Source: Flavobacterium sp.
Lineage (GTDB): Bacteria; Bacteroidota; Bacteroidia; Flavobacteriales; Flavobacteriaceae
Reading direction: 5' to 3'
DNA: 18,404 nt
Assembly (NCBI GenBank): GCA_015478765.1
Contig: JADMKR010000181.1
Location: forward strand, 1 to 18,404
Shown: positions 9,071 to 16,574 of the stretch, in pieces
Position numbering within the stretch: position 1 is the first letter of the stretch
Layout of the letters: each line of letters begins with the position of its first letter
The notes under the pieces: generated by a model
What the model was told of the DNA's origin: nothing
Database searches by the model: none
The model's input: the letters and a program-made list of their open reading frames with translations, nothing else
Translations under genes and position numbers: made by a program

Positions 9071-10285
9071 TTAAGACAGCATCGTGACCGCGCGCTTCAG
9101 CGCCTCGATCATACTGTCGATTTCTTGTTTTGTGTTATAGAAGGAGAACGATGCGCGCAAGGTTCCCGGAATTTTATAAAAGTCCATTATGGGCTGTGTA
9201 CAATGATGTCCGGTTCGCAATGCAATGCCAAGTTTATCTACGATCGTCCCAATATCATACGGATGAATATTTCCGATATTAAACGAAATTACTGAAGTTT
9301 TCTGTTTCGCTGTTCCATAGATTTTCAAACCTTCAATCTCGAGCAATCTTTGGGTGCCATACTCCAGCAGTTCCATCTCCTGTTTTTGTATACTTTCAAA
9401 TCCGATTTCGTTCAGAAAATCGATCGCAGTGCCAAGTACGATGCCACCTGCAATGTTAGGCGTCCCCGCTTCAAATTTGTGCGGTAAATGAGCATACGTT
9501 GTTTTCTCAAATGTGACTTCCTTTATCATTTCGCCCCCGCCCATATACGGCGGCAGTTTGTTCAGCCAAACTTCTTTTCCGTACAATATACCAACGCCTG
9601 TTGGCCCACAGGCTTTATGCCCCGAAAATGTATAAAAATCACAGTCGAGTTGTTGTACATCCGGACGCAGATGCGGTGCCGCCTGTGCTCCATCGATCAT
9701 CACTGCGGCGCCAACCGAATGTGCTTTGTCGATTATATATTTAATCGGATTAACGGTTCCGAGCGCATTTGAAATATGGTTTACCGATACGATTTTAGTT
9801 TTACCTGACAACAGCCGATCGAATTCCCCGAGGATAAGATCGCCATCAAGATTCATCGGAATTACAACCAATGAAGCGCCGGTGCGTTCGCATAACATCT
9901 GCCAAGGCACAATGTTGCTGTGGTGTTCCATGGCCGAAATCATCACCTCATCACCTTTTTCAAGCAAAGTCGTGAATCCACTAGCCACCAAATTTATCGC
10001 CGATGTTGTGCCTGTCGTGAAAATGATTTCGTGCGAATGTTCGGCATTTATATGCTTTTGAATTTTTATGCGCGATTCCTCATACGCATCGGTCGCTAGT
10101 TGGCTTAAGGTGTGAACGCCGCGATGGATGTTGGCATTGATTTCGGAATAATATTTTGAGATTGCATCGATAACGACCTGCGGCTTCTGCGAGGTCGCCC
10201 CATTGTCGAAATAGACCAGCGGACGGCCATTTACTTGGGTGGATAATATCGGGAATTGTGTTCGTATTTTGTGAACATCAAACAT
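9071..10285 (-). CDS. sufS: Cysteine desulfurase SufS
   Basis: A 404-residue PLP-dependent class V aminotransferase-fold enzyme that converts L-cysteine to L-alanine plus an enzyme-bound persulfide for Fe-S cluster assembly. The PLP Lys is Lys224 in FSGHKACGPTGVGILYG; supporting PLP residues are His121-122 (AMEHHSN), Asp198 and Gln201 (IDGAQ). The catalytic persulfide Cys is Cys362 in LRTGHHCTQP, with the short loop typical of the SufS (type II) group, and RASFSFYNT is near the C-terminus. The N-terminus (FPILSTQVNGRPLVYFDNGATSQKP) is complete, with the ATG at 10285. It is the first gene of the sufS - lipoprotein - sufE - DUF59 - DUF2480 operon and is separated from sufBCD by the island at ~10290-15130. 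Confidence 0.97.
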   Translation of the reverse strand: MFDVHKIRTQFPILSTQVNGRPLVYFDNGATSQKPQVVIDAISKYYSEINANIHRGVHTLSQLATDAYEESRIKIQKHINAEHSHEIIFTTGTTSAINLVASGFTTLLEKGDEVMISAMEHHSNIVPWQMLCERTGASLVVIPMNLDGDLILGEFDRLLSGKTKIVSVNHISNALGTVNPIKYIIDKAHSVGAAVMIDGAQAAPHLRPDVQQLDCDFYTFSGHKACGPTGVGILYGKEVWLNKLPPYMGGGEMIKEVTFEKTTYAHLPHKFEAGTPNIAGGIVLGTAIDFLNEIGFESIQKQEMELLEYGTQRLLEIEGLKIYGTAKQKTSVISFNIGNIHPYDIGTIVDKLGIALRTGHHCTQPIMDFYKIPGTLRASFSFYNTKQEIDSMIEALKRAVTMLS

Positions 10286-10665
10286 AAGGTCAAATTTGAT
10301 ACAAATTTACGGCTTGTTTGTTTAAAAGCGGAATAAATAAATCATAAAGTCCGGCGGCTAACGGAGAGTTAAAATTCATAAAATAGCCCCTATTGCGGCG
10401 ACGTGTTGCATTATAAGTACCATTGCCACAAATGCACAAATTTTTAAGCGCATCAAAGCGATTTGCGGATATATTCATCATTGGTTAGGAAATCACAGTT
10501 AGCATTTTAACATTCATACTCTACCCATGCTTTATGTAGGGAGTATCTGGGGAGCATCTATAAGTGAAAGCGGTGGTTTGTCCAGTCCAAAATTAACTAT
10601 ACAAATTATTAATTATATTCTATTACTGCTATATAAATCTTAATCCTACACCTGTAACCAGGTAG
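10286..10665. other. Intergenic stretch upstream of sufS
   Basis: About 380 nt with no gene I can support. It includes the sufS -7 candidate, a 63-codon minus ORF (10290-10481) without recognisable features, and a slightly G-rich patch at 10519-10580 that carries a 38-codon plus ORF (10527-10643) I cannot identify. The rest is AT-rich. Confidence 0.6.
10302..10309 (-). promoter_or_regulatory. Putative -7 promoter element of the sufS operon
   Basis: The minus strand reads TAAATTTG, matching the TAnnTTTG consensus, 16 nt upstream of the sufS ATG, which would give a very short leader. No clear -33 TTG is seen at 19 nt spacing. A local promoter is needed because the upstream suf genes are far away. 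Confidence 0.35.
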
Positions 10666-11010
10666 TCACGACTTTTTAATATTTTTATTTACATTGTTAA
10701 ACGATATTTCCAGCGAATCTTTAGTTGCCACCAGGACCTCTACCCCATCCTGTATTTCGCCTACTTTCAGTTTATATAGTTTATTATTGATCTTAACAAG
10801 TACTAATTTTTTCTCCCTGTTTTCAGATTTTATATAACCGTGATAACTTACAGGGGGGAAATTTATTAATGGGGCGGTCCTGGTTTCGGCCGTCTTTTTT
10901 TTGTGACCATTATTTTTTGAAGCACTCTTTATTTTGGCGGGGGCAAAGGATTTGGATAGAAAAGGATCTCTTTCGACGGGCTTCATGTCAAAAGTATCCT
11001 TTTGATACAT
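10666..11010 (-). pseudogene. Orphan, probably 5'-truncated GspC/PilP-like protein
   Basis: The 114-residue ORF from the ATG at 11010 has a proline-flanked DTFDMKPVERDPFLSKSF segment, a Lys/Ala-rich linker, then a small beta domain (VSYHGYIKS, KLVLVKINNKLYKLKVGE, GVEVLVATKDSLEISFNN). This layout resembles the periplasmic part of GspC/PilP-type secretion or pilus proteins of Bacteroidota, a recall-based call. Those proteins have an N-terminal membrane helix, which is absent here. The frame is open a further 15 codons upstream of the ATG and those codons still read like the linker (DTKNSSAAFKSK), up to a TGA at 11056-11058. I infer that the 5' end was lost at a junction near 11040-11060. No secretion or pilus genes lie nearby. 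Alternatively it is a real small cytosolic protein. Confidence 0.45.
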
Positions 11011-11116
11011 TTTCGATTTAAAGGCAGCAGAACTGTTTTTAGTGTCGGGCCTTACTCATTGCGCGAAATTTATTAATAACTTCTGTAAAAAGTCATTAGA
11101 TTGCCAAAAAAATAAA

Positions 11117-11638
11117 ATGAAAAATACGTTTTTACTTGTCGTCGCTGCTTTACTATTAAGCTGTAGTAACGATGAGGGCGGCCTCCCGCCGCTTCCCGCC
11201 GCTACACAAACGGGAGAAAGAACGTTTGGCTGTCTTGTAGATGGTGTCGCTTTTATCCATGATAGCAACGTAATTAACTGCTATTACCAATATGTTGACG
11301 GTGAGTACTATTTCGGGATTAAAGGTGACAATTATGATAATAATCCCGTAGGGATCGACTTGGGTACTTCTATGAGAGAAATTGCAGAAGGCGAGACTTA
11401 TCAATTAAGAGGATATACTAATGGAAATGCTTGGGGATCGGTTTTTTTCCAGACTTCGCCCACGAACGGGATGAGTGCTAATACAAGTGAACAAATGAGC
11501 GGCGAACTTACCATAACGAGGTTGGATTTTTCAGAAAATATTGTTTCCGGGTCGTTTTGGTTTAATGTAACTCATCCGACCACCGGTGAAACTGTCGAAA
11601 TCACACAGGGGCGGTTTGATACATTCTTTACTGAATAG
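11117..11638 (+). CDS. DUF6252-like lipoprotein, copy 1
   Basis: A 173-residue protein from the ATG at 11117. The N-terminus MKNTFLLVVAALLLSC is a lipoprotein signal peptide with Cys16 as the lipidation site; the upstream in-frame GTG at 11042 would bury this signal, so I reject it. The mature protein has the Bacteroidota lipoprotein opening LPAATQTGERTFGCLVDGVAF, then beta-rich text with EGETYQL, SGELTITRLDF, NIVSGSFWFN and GETVEITQGRFD near the end, typical of the DUF6252 group. Function unknown; it should be anchored in the outer membrane. The gene directly downstream is a full-length paralog of exactly the same length, about 59% identical by my hand count with no gaps. Confidence 0.85.
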   Translation: MKNTFLLVVAALLLSCSNDEGGLPPLPAATQTGERTFGCLVDGVAFIHDSNVINCYYQYVDGEYYFGIKGDNYDNNPVGIDLGTSMREIAEGETYQLRGYTNGNAWGSVFFQTSPTNGMSANTSEQMSGELTITRLDFSENIVSGSFWFNVTHPTTGETVEITQGRFDTFFTE

Positions 11639-11799
11639 TATCATCATGAGGCAGGTAAGCACTATAAAAGCAAAACGGCATACTGATGCTCGAGACAGGT
11701 TTTATATTTAAGTTTTAATAACCTGCAGTTAATCGATTTTGCTGTTTATTCTTATGTGCTTTAAGCAAATATTACCTAGATTGACAAAAAATCACAAAA

Positions 11800-12321
11800 A
11801 TGAAAAAAGTATTCTTCCTTTTTACCTTTATCTTAATCATGGGGTGCGATAAAGAAAACATTGGATTCGAATCGCTGCCACCTGCCACGCAGACCGGCGC
11901 GCGAACGCTAGGTTGCCTGGTGGACGGCAAGGCATTTATCCATAAGGGAAACGTTATGAATTGTTACTACCAATTTATCGATGGAGAACATTTCTTTGGA
12001 ATACAGGGGAGAAATAATGATGAGAACCCCATAAGCATCACATTGGGAACCTATAACAAAGCTATTGTTGAAGGAGAAACTTATCAACTTTTGGAAAGTG
12101 TACCTGACAATGCATGGGGCGGATCTTTATTTGAGACTACCCAGACAAGCGGCGAAGTGGCTAACACAAACTCCGAATTTAGTGGCGAACTCACAATTAC
12201 TAAATTAGACTTTATAAATAATATCGTTTCAGGGACTTTCTGGTTTGATCTAGCTCATCCACTCACGGGGGAAACGGTCGAGATCACACAGGGTCGTTTC
12301 GATTCAATTTTCACTCAATAA
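11800..12321 (+). CDS. DUF6252-like lipoprotein, copy 2
   Basis: A 173-residue paralog of the preceding gene. The lipoprotein signal is MKKVFFLFTFILIMGC with Cys16. It shares LPPATQTGARTLGCLVDGKAF, NCYYQF, EGETYQL, NAWGG, SGELTITKLDF, NIVSGTFWFD and GETVEITQGRFD with copy 1, and the two align end to end without gaps. The most diverged part besides the signal is residues ~88-113, around the NAWG motif. The 161-nt gap between the two genes has no ORF and no clear terminator, so co-transcription is possible. Function unknown. Confidence 0.87.
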   Translation: MKKVFFLFTFILIMGCDKENIGFESLPPATQTGARTLGCLVDGKAFIHKGNVMNCYYQFIDGEHFFGIQGRNNDENPISITLGTYNKAIVEGETYQLLESVPDNAWGGSLFETTQTSGEVANTNSEFSGELTITKLDFINNIVSGTFWFDLAHPLTGETVEITQGRFDSIFTQ

Positions 12322-12378
12322 TTTCTGCATATATAAACTATTAACTAAACATATTCGGATATTATATGGACTTCTTAT

Positions 12379-12708
12379 ATGCCAAAGCCAATCAGACCGA
12401 ATAAGTCATCCATTAAATACAGGACAGCAGACACCTTTTCTTTACAGCAGGCTGATGAAGACATCCTGTCGATTGACGAAGGTGATTCCAAGGTCCCGCT
12501 GCCCGGAGATCCGCGGATCGCAAGAATTGACCTGCCCGTTGAAAAAAGTATGCGAATTGGAACTTCTTCGATTCAAGTTAACAGACCTTCGGTTTTAAAA
12601 TCCTGGGTCGCGAACGTAATCCTGTAAGAAATTGAACGGGTGCCTGAAACAAATATAATACGTGACGCGCAAAAAACGCTTTCAATAAATGAACTTGCCG
12701 TCACTTAA
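12379..12708 (+). pseudogene. Small unknown ORF interrupted by an in-frame TAA
   Basis: From the ATG at 12379 an 82-codon frame runs to a TAA at 12625-12627, then stays open in the same frame for 26 more codons (EIERVPETNIIRDAQKTL..INELAVT) to a second TAA at 12706-12708. The tail reads like normal protein and overlaps the start of the next gene by 20 nt, a usual arrangement for two adjacent real genes. I infer an original ~108-residue protein with a nonsense mutation, or stop readthrough. No domain is recognised; the N-terminal part has KPIRPNKSSIKYR and a proline-rich VPLPGDPRIARIDLP. Confidence 0.4.
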
Positions 12709-12859
12709 ATTCGGGACGGTATCAGGAACACTTCTCAGCAGTGCGCCGAACATTGCATCGGATGACATAGTCAGGACAATAATCCTGGCGGCCGTAGACG
12801 CCATAGTTAGTTTTGGGGTCAGTTATTTATTACGGAGTGCCATACGAAGGAGGAAGTGA
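12689..12859 (+). CDS. 56-residue single-pass membrane protein
   Basis: ATG at 12689, stop TGA at 12857-12859. The protein begins MNLPSLKFGTVSGTLL, has an acidic spacer (NIASDDIVRT), one hydrophobic segment from about residue 27 to 48 (IVRTIILAAVDAIVSFGVSY) and a basic end, LRSAIRRRK. It overlaps the preceding interrupted ORF by 20 nt and is followed four bases later by a good terminator, which supports it being a real last gene of a small unit. I recall similar short proteins in flavobacterial prophage or ssDNA-phage-like elements, but cannot verify this here; treat the origin as open. Confidence 0.55.
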   Translation: MNLPSLKFGTVSGTLLSSAPNIASDDIVRTIILAAVDAIVSFGVSYLLRSAIRRRK

Positions 12860-12862
12860 GAG

Positions 12863-12883
12863 AGCCCGCGGAAGCGGGCTTTT
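12863..12883 (+). terminator. Intrinsic terminator after the 56-residue membrane protein
   Basis: A perfect 7-bp GC-rich stem (AGCCCGC / GCGGGCT) with a GGAA loop is followed by TTTACTT. It lies four bases after the stop of the small membrane protein gene. Confidence 0.8.
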
Positions 12884-12997
12884 ACTTATAATAAGGAATT
12901 TATGCAATTCGAAAGTACTTGCCAATATCTTTTTGCAACGAAAGGCTGCCGCTGTCCAGATCAGGGAAAATTCATAAATTGCACCAACATCAATCTC

Positions 12998-14347
12998 ATG
13001 AAAAAATACCGATTTTTACTTCTCGTACCGGTTGCAGGCATCGTCATTGTAGTAGCACTCAACTACAACAAACTTGACCTCATCTCAGGTTTTTCAGCCA
13101 AAAGTGTAGCGTCGGCTCATTTCATATCGGGTCGCGATCTTAAGATGATTGAAGACGGAGATAACGATATCGATCTGGTACGGCTTTCAAAAAACGTTAT
13201 CAATACCGATGAGAAATCGGTTACTTCGACAATATTCGGGCTTAATCCGCGTACTGCAGTGTATCGCGACGGACTTGGCGCAGTTCTCATTGACGAACAA
13301 TTCGATGTGTCAAAACCATATCCCGTCCCGAAACGGACTATTGCAAACAGTGATCTTGCATTTCCCTACGGTAATGATGAACCCACTGATACTATTTTCG
13401 GCCATATCGATTATAAGCGCCTTAATAATGCAGTAAGCGAATCGTTTGATGCCAATGGGAAAAAGGAAAAACGAACCCGTTCGTTGCTGGTGATTTACAA
13501 AGACAAAATCATCGCCGAGAAATATGACACCGGTTTTACCAAAGACTCCAAAATCCTGGGTTGGTCGATGACAAAAAGCATTACCGCAACTATATTTGGG
13601 ATACTTCATCATCAAAACAAAATCGATATTTCCAATCGCGCGCCCGTCGAGGAGTGGCAAAACGACGATCGCCGTGGTATTACACTGAGTCATTTACTTC
13701 AAATGAACAGCGGACTCGAATGGGAAGAGCAATACGATAAAATATCAGACGCGACCACCATGCTTTACCTCGACCGCGACATGACGCAGCGGCAAATAGG
13801 GAAGCCAATGAGAGGTAAACCCGCTCAAAGTTGGAATTATTCTTCGGGAACCACGAATTTGTTGTCGGGGATTTTGCGCAGCCATTTTAAATCGCATCAG
13901 GAATATCTCGATTTCTGGTACACGGCACTGATTGATAAGATTGGCATGCATTCGATGATTATCGAAGCCGATATGTCGGGCAACTACGTGGGCTCGTCAT
14001 ACGGCTGGGCGACTACGCGCGACTGGGCGAAATTCGGATTGCTGTATTTGCACAATGGAAACTGGAATGGCCAGCAAATATTTGATGAGAGCTGGGTCGA
14101 TTTTGTCACCACGCCCACGCCTACATCCAACGGTCGTTATGGTGGTCATTTTTGGCTCAACGCCGGCGGCCATTACCCCGACGCGCCTAAAGATTTATAC
14201 TCGGCTAATGGTTTTCAGGGACAGATGGTGTATATCATTCCGTCGAAAGATTTGGTGATCGTCAGAATGGGATTATTGTCGGATAACGGCTTTGACTTTA
14301 ATTCGATGCTGAAAGAGATTGTAGGCAGTATTGGTACTAGCCGATAA
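12998..14347 (+). CDS. Serine hydrolase, beta-lactamase class C / NylB-like family
   Basis: A 449-residue protein from the ATG at 12998. The in-frame ATG at 12902 adds a Cys-rich 32-residue stretch without family similarity and would place the membrane anchor internally, so I prefer 12998. Residues 1-22 (MKKYRFLLLVPVAGIVIVVAL) form an N-terminal membrane anchor or uncleaved signal, putting the enzyme in the periplasm. The nucleophile motif SMTK is at Ser190-Lys193; the second motif is Tyr281 in NYSSGTTNLL; HLLQMNSGLEWEE and SSYGWATTRDWAKFGLLYL are family landmarks, and YSANGFQGQMVYIIPSKDLVIVRMG closes the fold. Members hydrolyse ester, amide or beta-lactam bonds; the substrate here cannot be told. 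It is the only long plus-strand enzyme gene in the island between the suf halves. Confidence 0.93.
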   Translation: MKKYRFLLLVPVAGIVIVVALNYNKLDLISGFSAKSVASAHFISGRDLKMIEDGDNDIDLVRLSKNVINTDEKSVTSTIFGLNPRTAVYRDGLGAVLIDEQFDVSKPYPVPKRTIANSDLAFPYGNDEPTDTIFGHIDYKRLNNAVSESFDANGKKEKRTRSLLVIYKDKIIAEKYDTGFTKDSKILGWSMTKSITATIFGILHHQNKIDISNRAPVEEWQNDDRRGITLSHLLQMNSGLEWEEQYDKISDATTMLYLDRDMTQRQIGKPMRGKPAQSWNYSSGTTNLLSGILRSHFKSHQEYLDFWYTALIDKIGMHSMIIEADMSGNYVGSSYGWATTRDWAKFGLLYLHNGNWNGQQIFDESWVDFVTTPTPTSNGRYGGHFWLNAGGHYPDAPKDLYSANGFQGQMVYIIPSKDLVIVRMGLLSDNGFDFNSMLKEIVGSIGTSR

Positions 14348-14353
14348 AATAAA

Positions 14354-14377
14354 AAATCCCGGCAGATACCGGGATTT
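14354..14377 (-). terminator. Terminator between convergent hydrolase and Gre-like genes
   Basis: A perfect 9-bp stem (AAATCCCGG / CCGGGATTT) has a 6-nt loop. On the minus strand it is followed by TTTTATTTTA, so it is a good terminator for the Gre-like gene, whose stop is 4 nt away. For the hydrolase gene, which ends at 14347, the hairpin is present but has almost no T-run past the stem. Confidence 0.75.
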
Positions 14378-14381
14378 CAGA

Positions 14382-14756
14382 TTACATTTTTACGACCTTG
14401 AGGATTTCGAATTCCTTTGGTTCTCCTTTTACCGGCCACTTAACGATGTCGCCAGCCGCGCAACCTACAAGCGCCAGACCTATGGGTGTCATGATAGACT
14501 GGGTTTTATGTTTAAGCTTTCCTTTCCCTGGTGGAACGAATGCGAGTTCTTGCTCTTCACCGGTCGCCGTGTCTTTTACCGTTACGCGTGAATTGACACT
14601 CACAACGTCTTCGGGCAGATCTCGTCGTCGTACCTGTTTTGCGTATTTGAGTTGGGTTGTTAACAGTTCTCCTTCTTCAGGAGTTACTTTTCTTCTTCGT
14701 ACGTGATCTTTAATTAAATCGTAAATACCTGTTGTTAATATAATTGGATTTGACAT
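14382..14756 (-). CDS. GreA/GreB C-terminal-domain protein (Rnk-like)
   Basis: A 124-residue protein from the ATG at 14756; the alternative start at 14819 adds 21 residues without family similarity. Residues 1-45 hold a short charged helical segment (YDLIKDHVRRRKVTPEEGELL) rather than the long coiled coil of GreA (~75 residues). Residues ~50-124 match the GreA/GreB C-terminal domain: VSVNSRVTVKD, ELAFVPPGKGK, IMTPIGLALVGCAAGDIVKWPV, EFEILKVV. The family binds RNA polymerase; short versions such as Rnk lack the GreA antipausing tip, so a regulatory rather than cleavage-stimulating role is likely. Stands alone on the minus strand, with its own terminator at 14354-14377. Confidence 0.85.
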   Translation of the reverse strand: MSNPIILTTGIYDLIKDHVRRRKVTPEEGELLTTQLKYAKQVRRRDLPEDVVSVNSRVTVKDTATGEEQELAFVPPGKGKLKHKTQSIMTPIGLALVGCAAGDIVKWPVKGEPKEFEILKVVKM

Positions 14757-15131
14757 TGTTTCTGAATTTGTACTGCGCGTATTTTTATTCCAGGGTCCAA
14801 AAATGCGGCTTAAAGCCACACTTGTTCTGAAACAAAACCGAACAGCGAATATTTATATTGAATAAATAAAGGGTTCCCCGCTATGGACCTCAGCAGGGAT
14901 CAGGACACAAATTCCTTGGAATTTTTCAGAAACATATCGTCGTGCAGATATGACATCGACCATAATGCCGGAGTGGAAGTAGAAATGGCGTATGTTACAA
15001 TGATGCTCATAATAAATGACTTAACTGCAAATATAAGGTAAAAATGGGACTAGAATATTGAAAACCAATAGGCAATTTTAATATGCGTATGGTTAAAACT
15101 GATAATGCCTAGCCGTGATTGCGCCGGTATC
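14757..15131. other. Intergenic stretch between the Gre-like gene and sufD, with a possible coding remnant
   Basis: No full gene is supported. A plus-strand ORF of 52 codons (ATG 14883, TAA 15039-15041) reads MDLSRDQDTNSLEFFRN, then ISSCRYD and AGVEVEMAYVTMMLI. It faintly recalls the C-terminal end of Gfo/Idh/MocA-type oxidoreductases, but this is weak and unverified. No promoter for the Gre-like gene could be picked with confidence. Confidence 0.3.
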
Positions 15132-15158
15132 CTTTGTTCCCGGGGTTCGGGAACAAAG
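15132..15158 (-). terminator. Strong hairpin after sufD, without a T-run
   Basis: A perfect 11-bp stem (CTTTGTTCCCG / CGGGAACAAAG) with a 5-nt loop starts 25 nt past the sufD stop. On the minus strand it is followed by GATACC, not T, so it may be an mRNA-stabilising 3' end structure or a Rho-assisted stop rather than a classical intrinsic terminator. Confidence 0.5.
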
Positions 15159-15183
15159 ATGAAGGCAAAAGCGCGATTAGCTC

Positions 15184-16500
15184 CTAGAGATCAAAACCCA
15201 TTTTCACACCAAGCTTGGTGGCGATAATTTTTGTAATTCTATTTTTGAGTTCCGGGATTTTGATGCTTTCGATGACTTCGTTTGAAAACGCGTACATCAA
15301 CAATGCTTTCGCTTCTTTCTGCGGGATTCCGCGTGATTGCATGTAAAACATCGCCTTTTCGTCGAGCTGACCAATTGTGCAACCATGCGAACACTTGACA
15401 TCATCGGCAAAGATTTCGAGTTGCGGTTTCGCGTTTATTGTCGACTTATCGCCCAACAAAATATTGTTGTTCTGCTGGAATGCGTCGGTTTTTTGGGCTT
15501 CTTTTTCGACAAATATTTTGCCGTTGAATACTCCGGTTGACCGACCGCCAAAAATTCCCTTATAATTCTGATGGCTTTCACAATTTGGCGTCGCGTGCTG
15601 AACCAACGTGTGATGATCGACGTGTTGCTTGTCGCCAAGGATCGTAATTCCCTTTAACGTGCTGTCGATGCGCTCGCCCTGATGATAGAAATTCAGGTTG
15701 TTCCTGGTGATGTTTCCGCCAAAGGAAAACGTATGCACCGAAACATGGCTTTGTTCTTTTTGTGCGATATAGGTGTTGTCGATCAACGATGCTTCGAGGT
15801 TGTCGTTTTGGATTTTGTAATAGTCGACAATAGCGCGTTTTTTTGCAAAAATCTCGGTAACCGAATTGGTAAGCACCGGATTTTCGTTCAGGCTTTGATG
15901 GCGCTCGATGATTTGCACATGCGAATTTTCATTTACGATCACCAGGTTTCGGGGTTGAACCATTAATGCTGCTTCGCTTCCCGTTGAGAAATAAATGATT
16001 TCGATGGGCTTATCGGCCACTTTGCTTTTCGGAATGTTGATGTATGCGCCTTCATTGGCGAACGCCGTATTCAGCGTCGTCAAACTTTCGTCGTTGCTCG
16101 CAATTTTATTGAAATATTCGTCGATTACCATTTTGTATTTCGGCTTTGTAAGTGCCGATGACATCAGGCAAACGTCTATTCCGTCATGCGTAGTCGATGA
16201 TAAAAATGAATTGAAGATGCCATCGACAAAAACGACTTTATAAGTGTCGATTTCGTGCAGGAAATATTTCCGAACCTCAGCCGATTCTATCTGACCGTCA
16301 TGTTTCGGGAAAACCGAAAAATCATTTTTCAACACCGAATTCAGCGATGTGTATTTCCAGGCTTCGTCGCGTCGTGACGGGAATCCTTTAAGTTCGAAAT
16401 TTTTTATGGCCGCCGTGCGGATATCATGCAATTGCGCGTGGACATCGATGTTTTCTTCGAATGCCATGAACGATGATATGAGTTTGTCTTTTAGTTCCAT
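15184..16500 (-). CDS. sufD: SufD, Fe-S cluster scaffold subunit
   Basis: A 438-residue SufBD-family protein, complete. Landmarks are the N-terminal FPSRRDEAWKYTSLNSVL (residues 40-57), the right-handed beta-helix core (for example GNITRNNLNFYHQGE near 262-276 and HVDHHTLVQHATPNCESHQNYKG near 293-315), and the C-terminal DVKCSHGCTIGQLDEKAMFYMQSRGI, with His372 between Cys370 and Cys374, equivalent to the conserved functional His near the SufB-SufD interface. SufD pairs with SufB and two SufC ATPases to build a nascent cluster in the cytosol. The ATG lies only 5 nt from the end of an inverted-repeat arm that brackets the upstream four-helix-bundle ORF. It is the last gene of the sufB-sufC-sufD unit. 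Confidence 0.96.
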   Translation of the reverse strand: MELKDKLISSFMAFEENIDVHAQLHDIRTAAIKNFELKGFPSRRDEAWKYTSLNSVLKNDFSVFPKHDGQIESAEVRKYFLHEIDTYKVVFVDGIFNSFLSSTTHDGIDVCLMSSALTKPKYKMVIDEYFNKIASNDESLTTLNTAFANEGAYINIPKSKVADKPIEIIYFSTGSEAALMVQPRNLVIVNENSHVQIIERHQSLNENPVLTNSVTEIFAKKRAIVDYYKIQNDNLEASLIDNTYIAQKEQSHVSVHTFSFGGNITRNNLNFYHQGERIDSTLKGITILGDKQHVDHHTLVQHATPNCESHQNYKGIFGGRSTGVFNGKIFVEKEAQKTDAFQQNNNILLGDKSTINAKPQLEIFADDVKCSHGCTIGQLDEKAMFYMQSRGIPQKEAKALLMYAFSNEVIESIKIPELKNRITKIIATKLGVKMGFDL

Positions 16501-16505
16501 GTAGT

Positions 16506-16536
16506 TAGTGTAAAGTCGAAAGTGGAAAGTGGAAAA
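16506..16536 (-). repeat. Inverted-repeat arm of element 1, sufD side
   Basis: Plus strand TAGTG followed by TAAA, GTCGAAA, GTGGAAA, GTGGAAAA. It is complementary, with about three mismatches over ~30 nt, to the arm at 16998-17040. It occupies the leader of sufD, about -6 to -36 from its ATG. Confidence 0.8.
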
Positions 16537-16574
16537 CGGACTCTACTTGACCATTCGATTTAATCTTTATGTTT

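Noticed and set aside
10290..10481. 63-codon minus-strand ORF just upstream of sufS
   Set aside because: No recognisable domain, it covers the sufS promoter region, and its composition does not look protein-like.
11042..11116. Upstream GTG extending the first lipoprotein by 25 residues
   Set aside because: It would bury the lipoprotein signal peptide; the paralog downstream has the same 173-residue length as the ATG-11117 form.
12902..12997. Upstream ATG extending the serine hydrolase by 32 residues
   Set aside because: The extra Cys-rich stretch would bury the N-terminal membrane segment; ATG at 12998 gives a normal exported protein.
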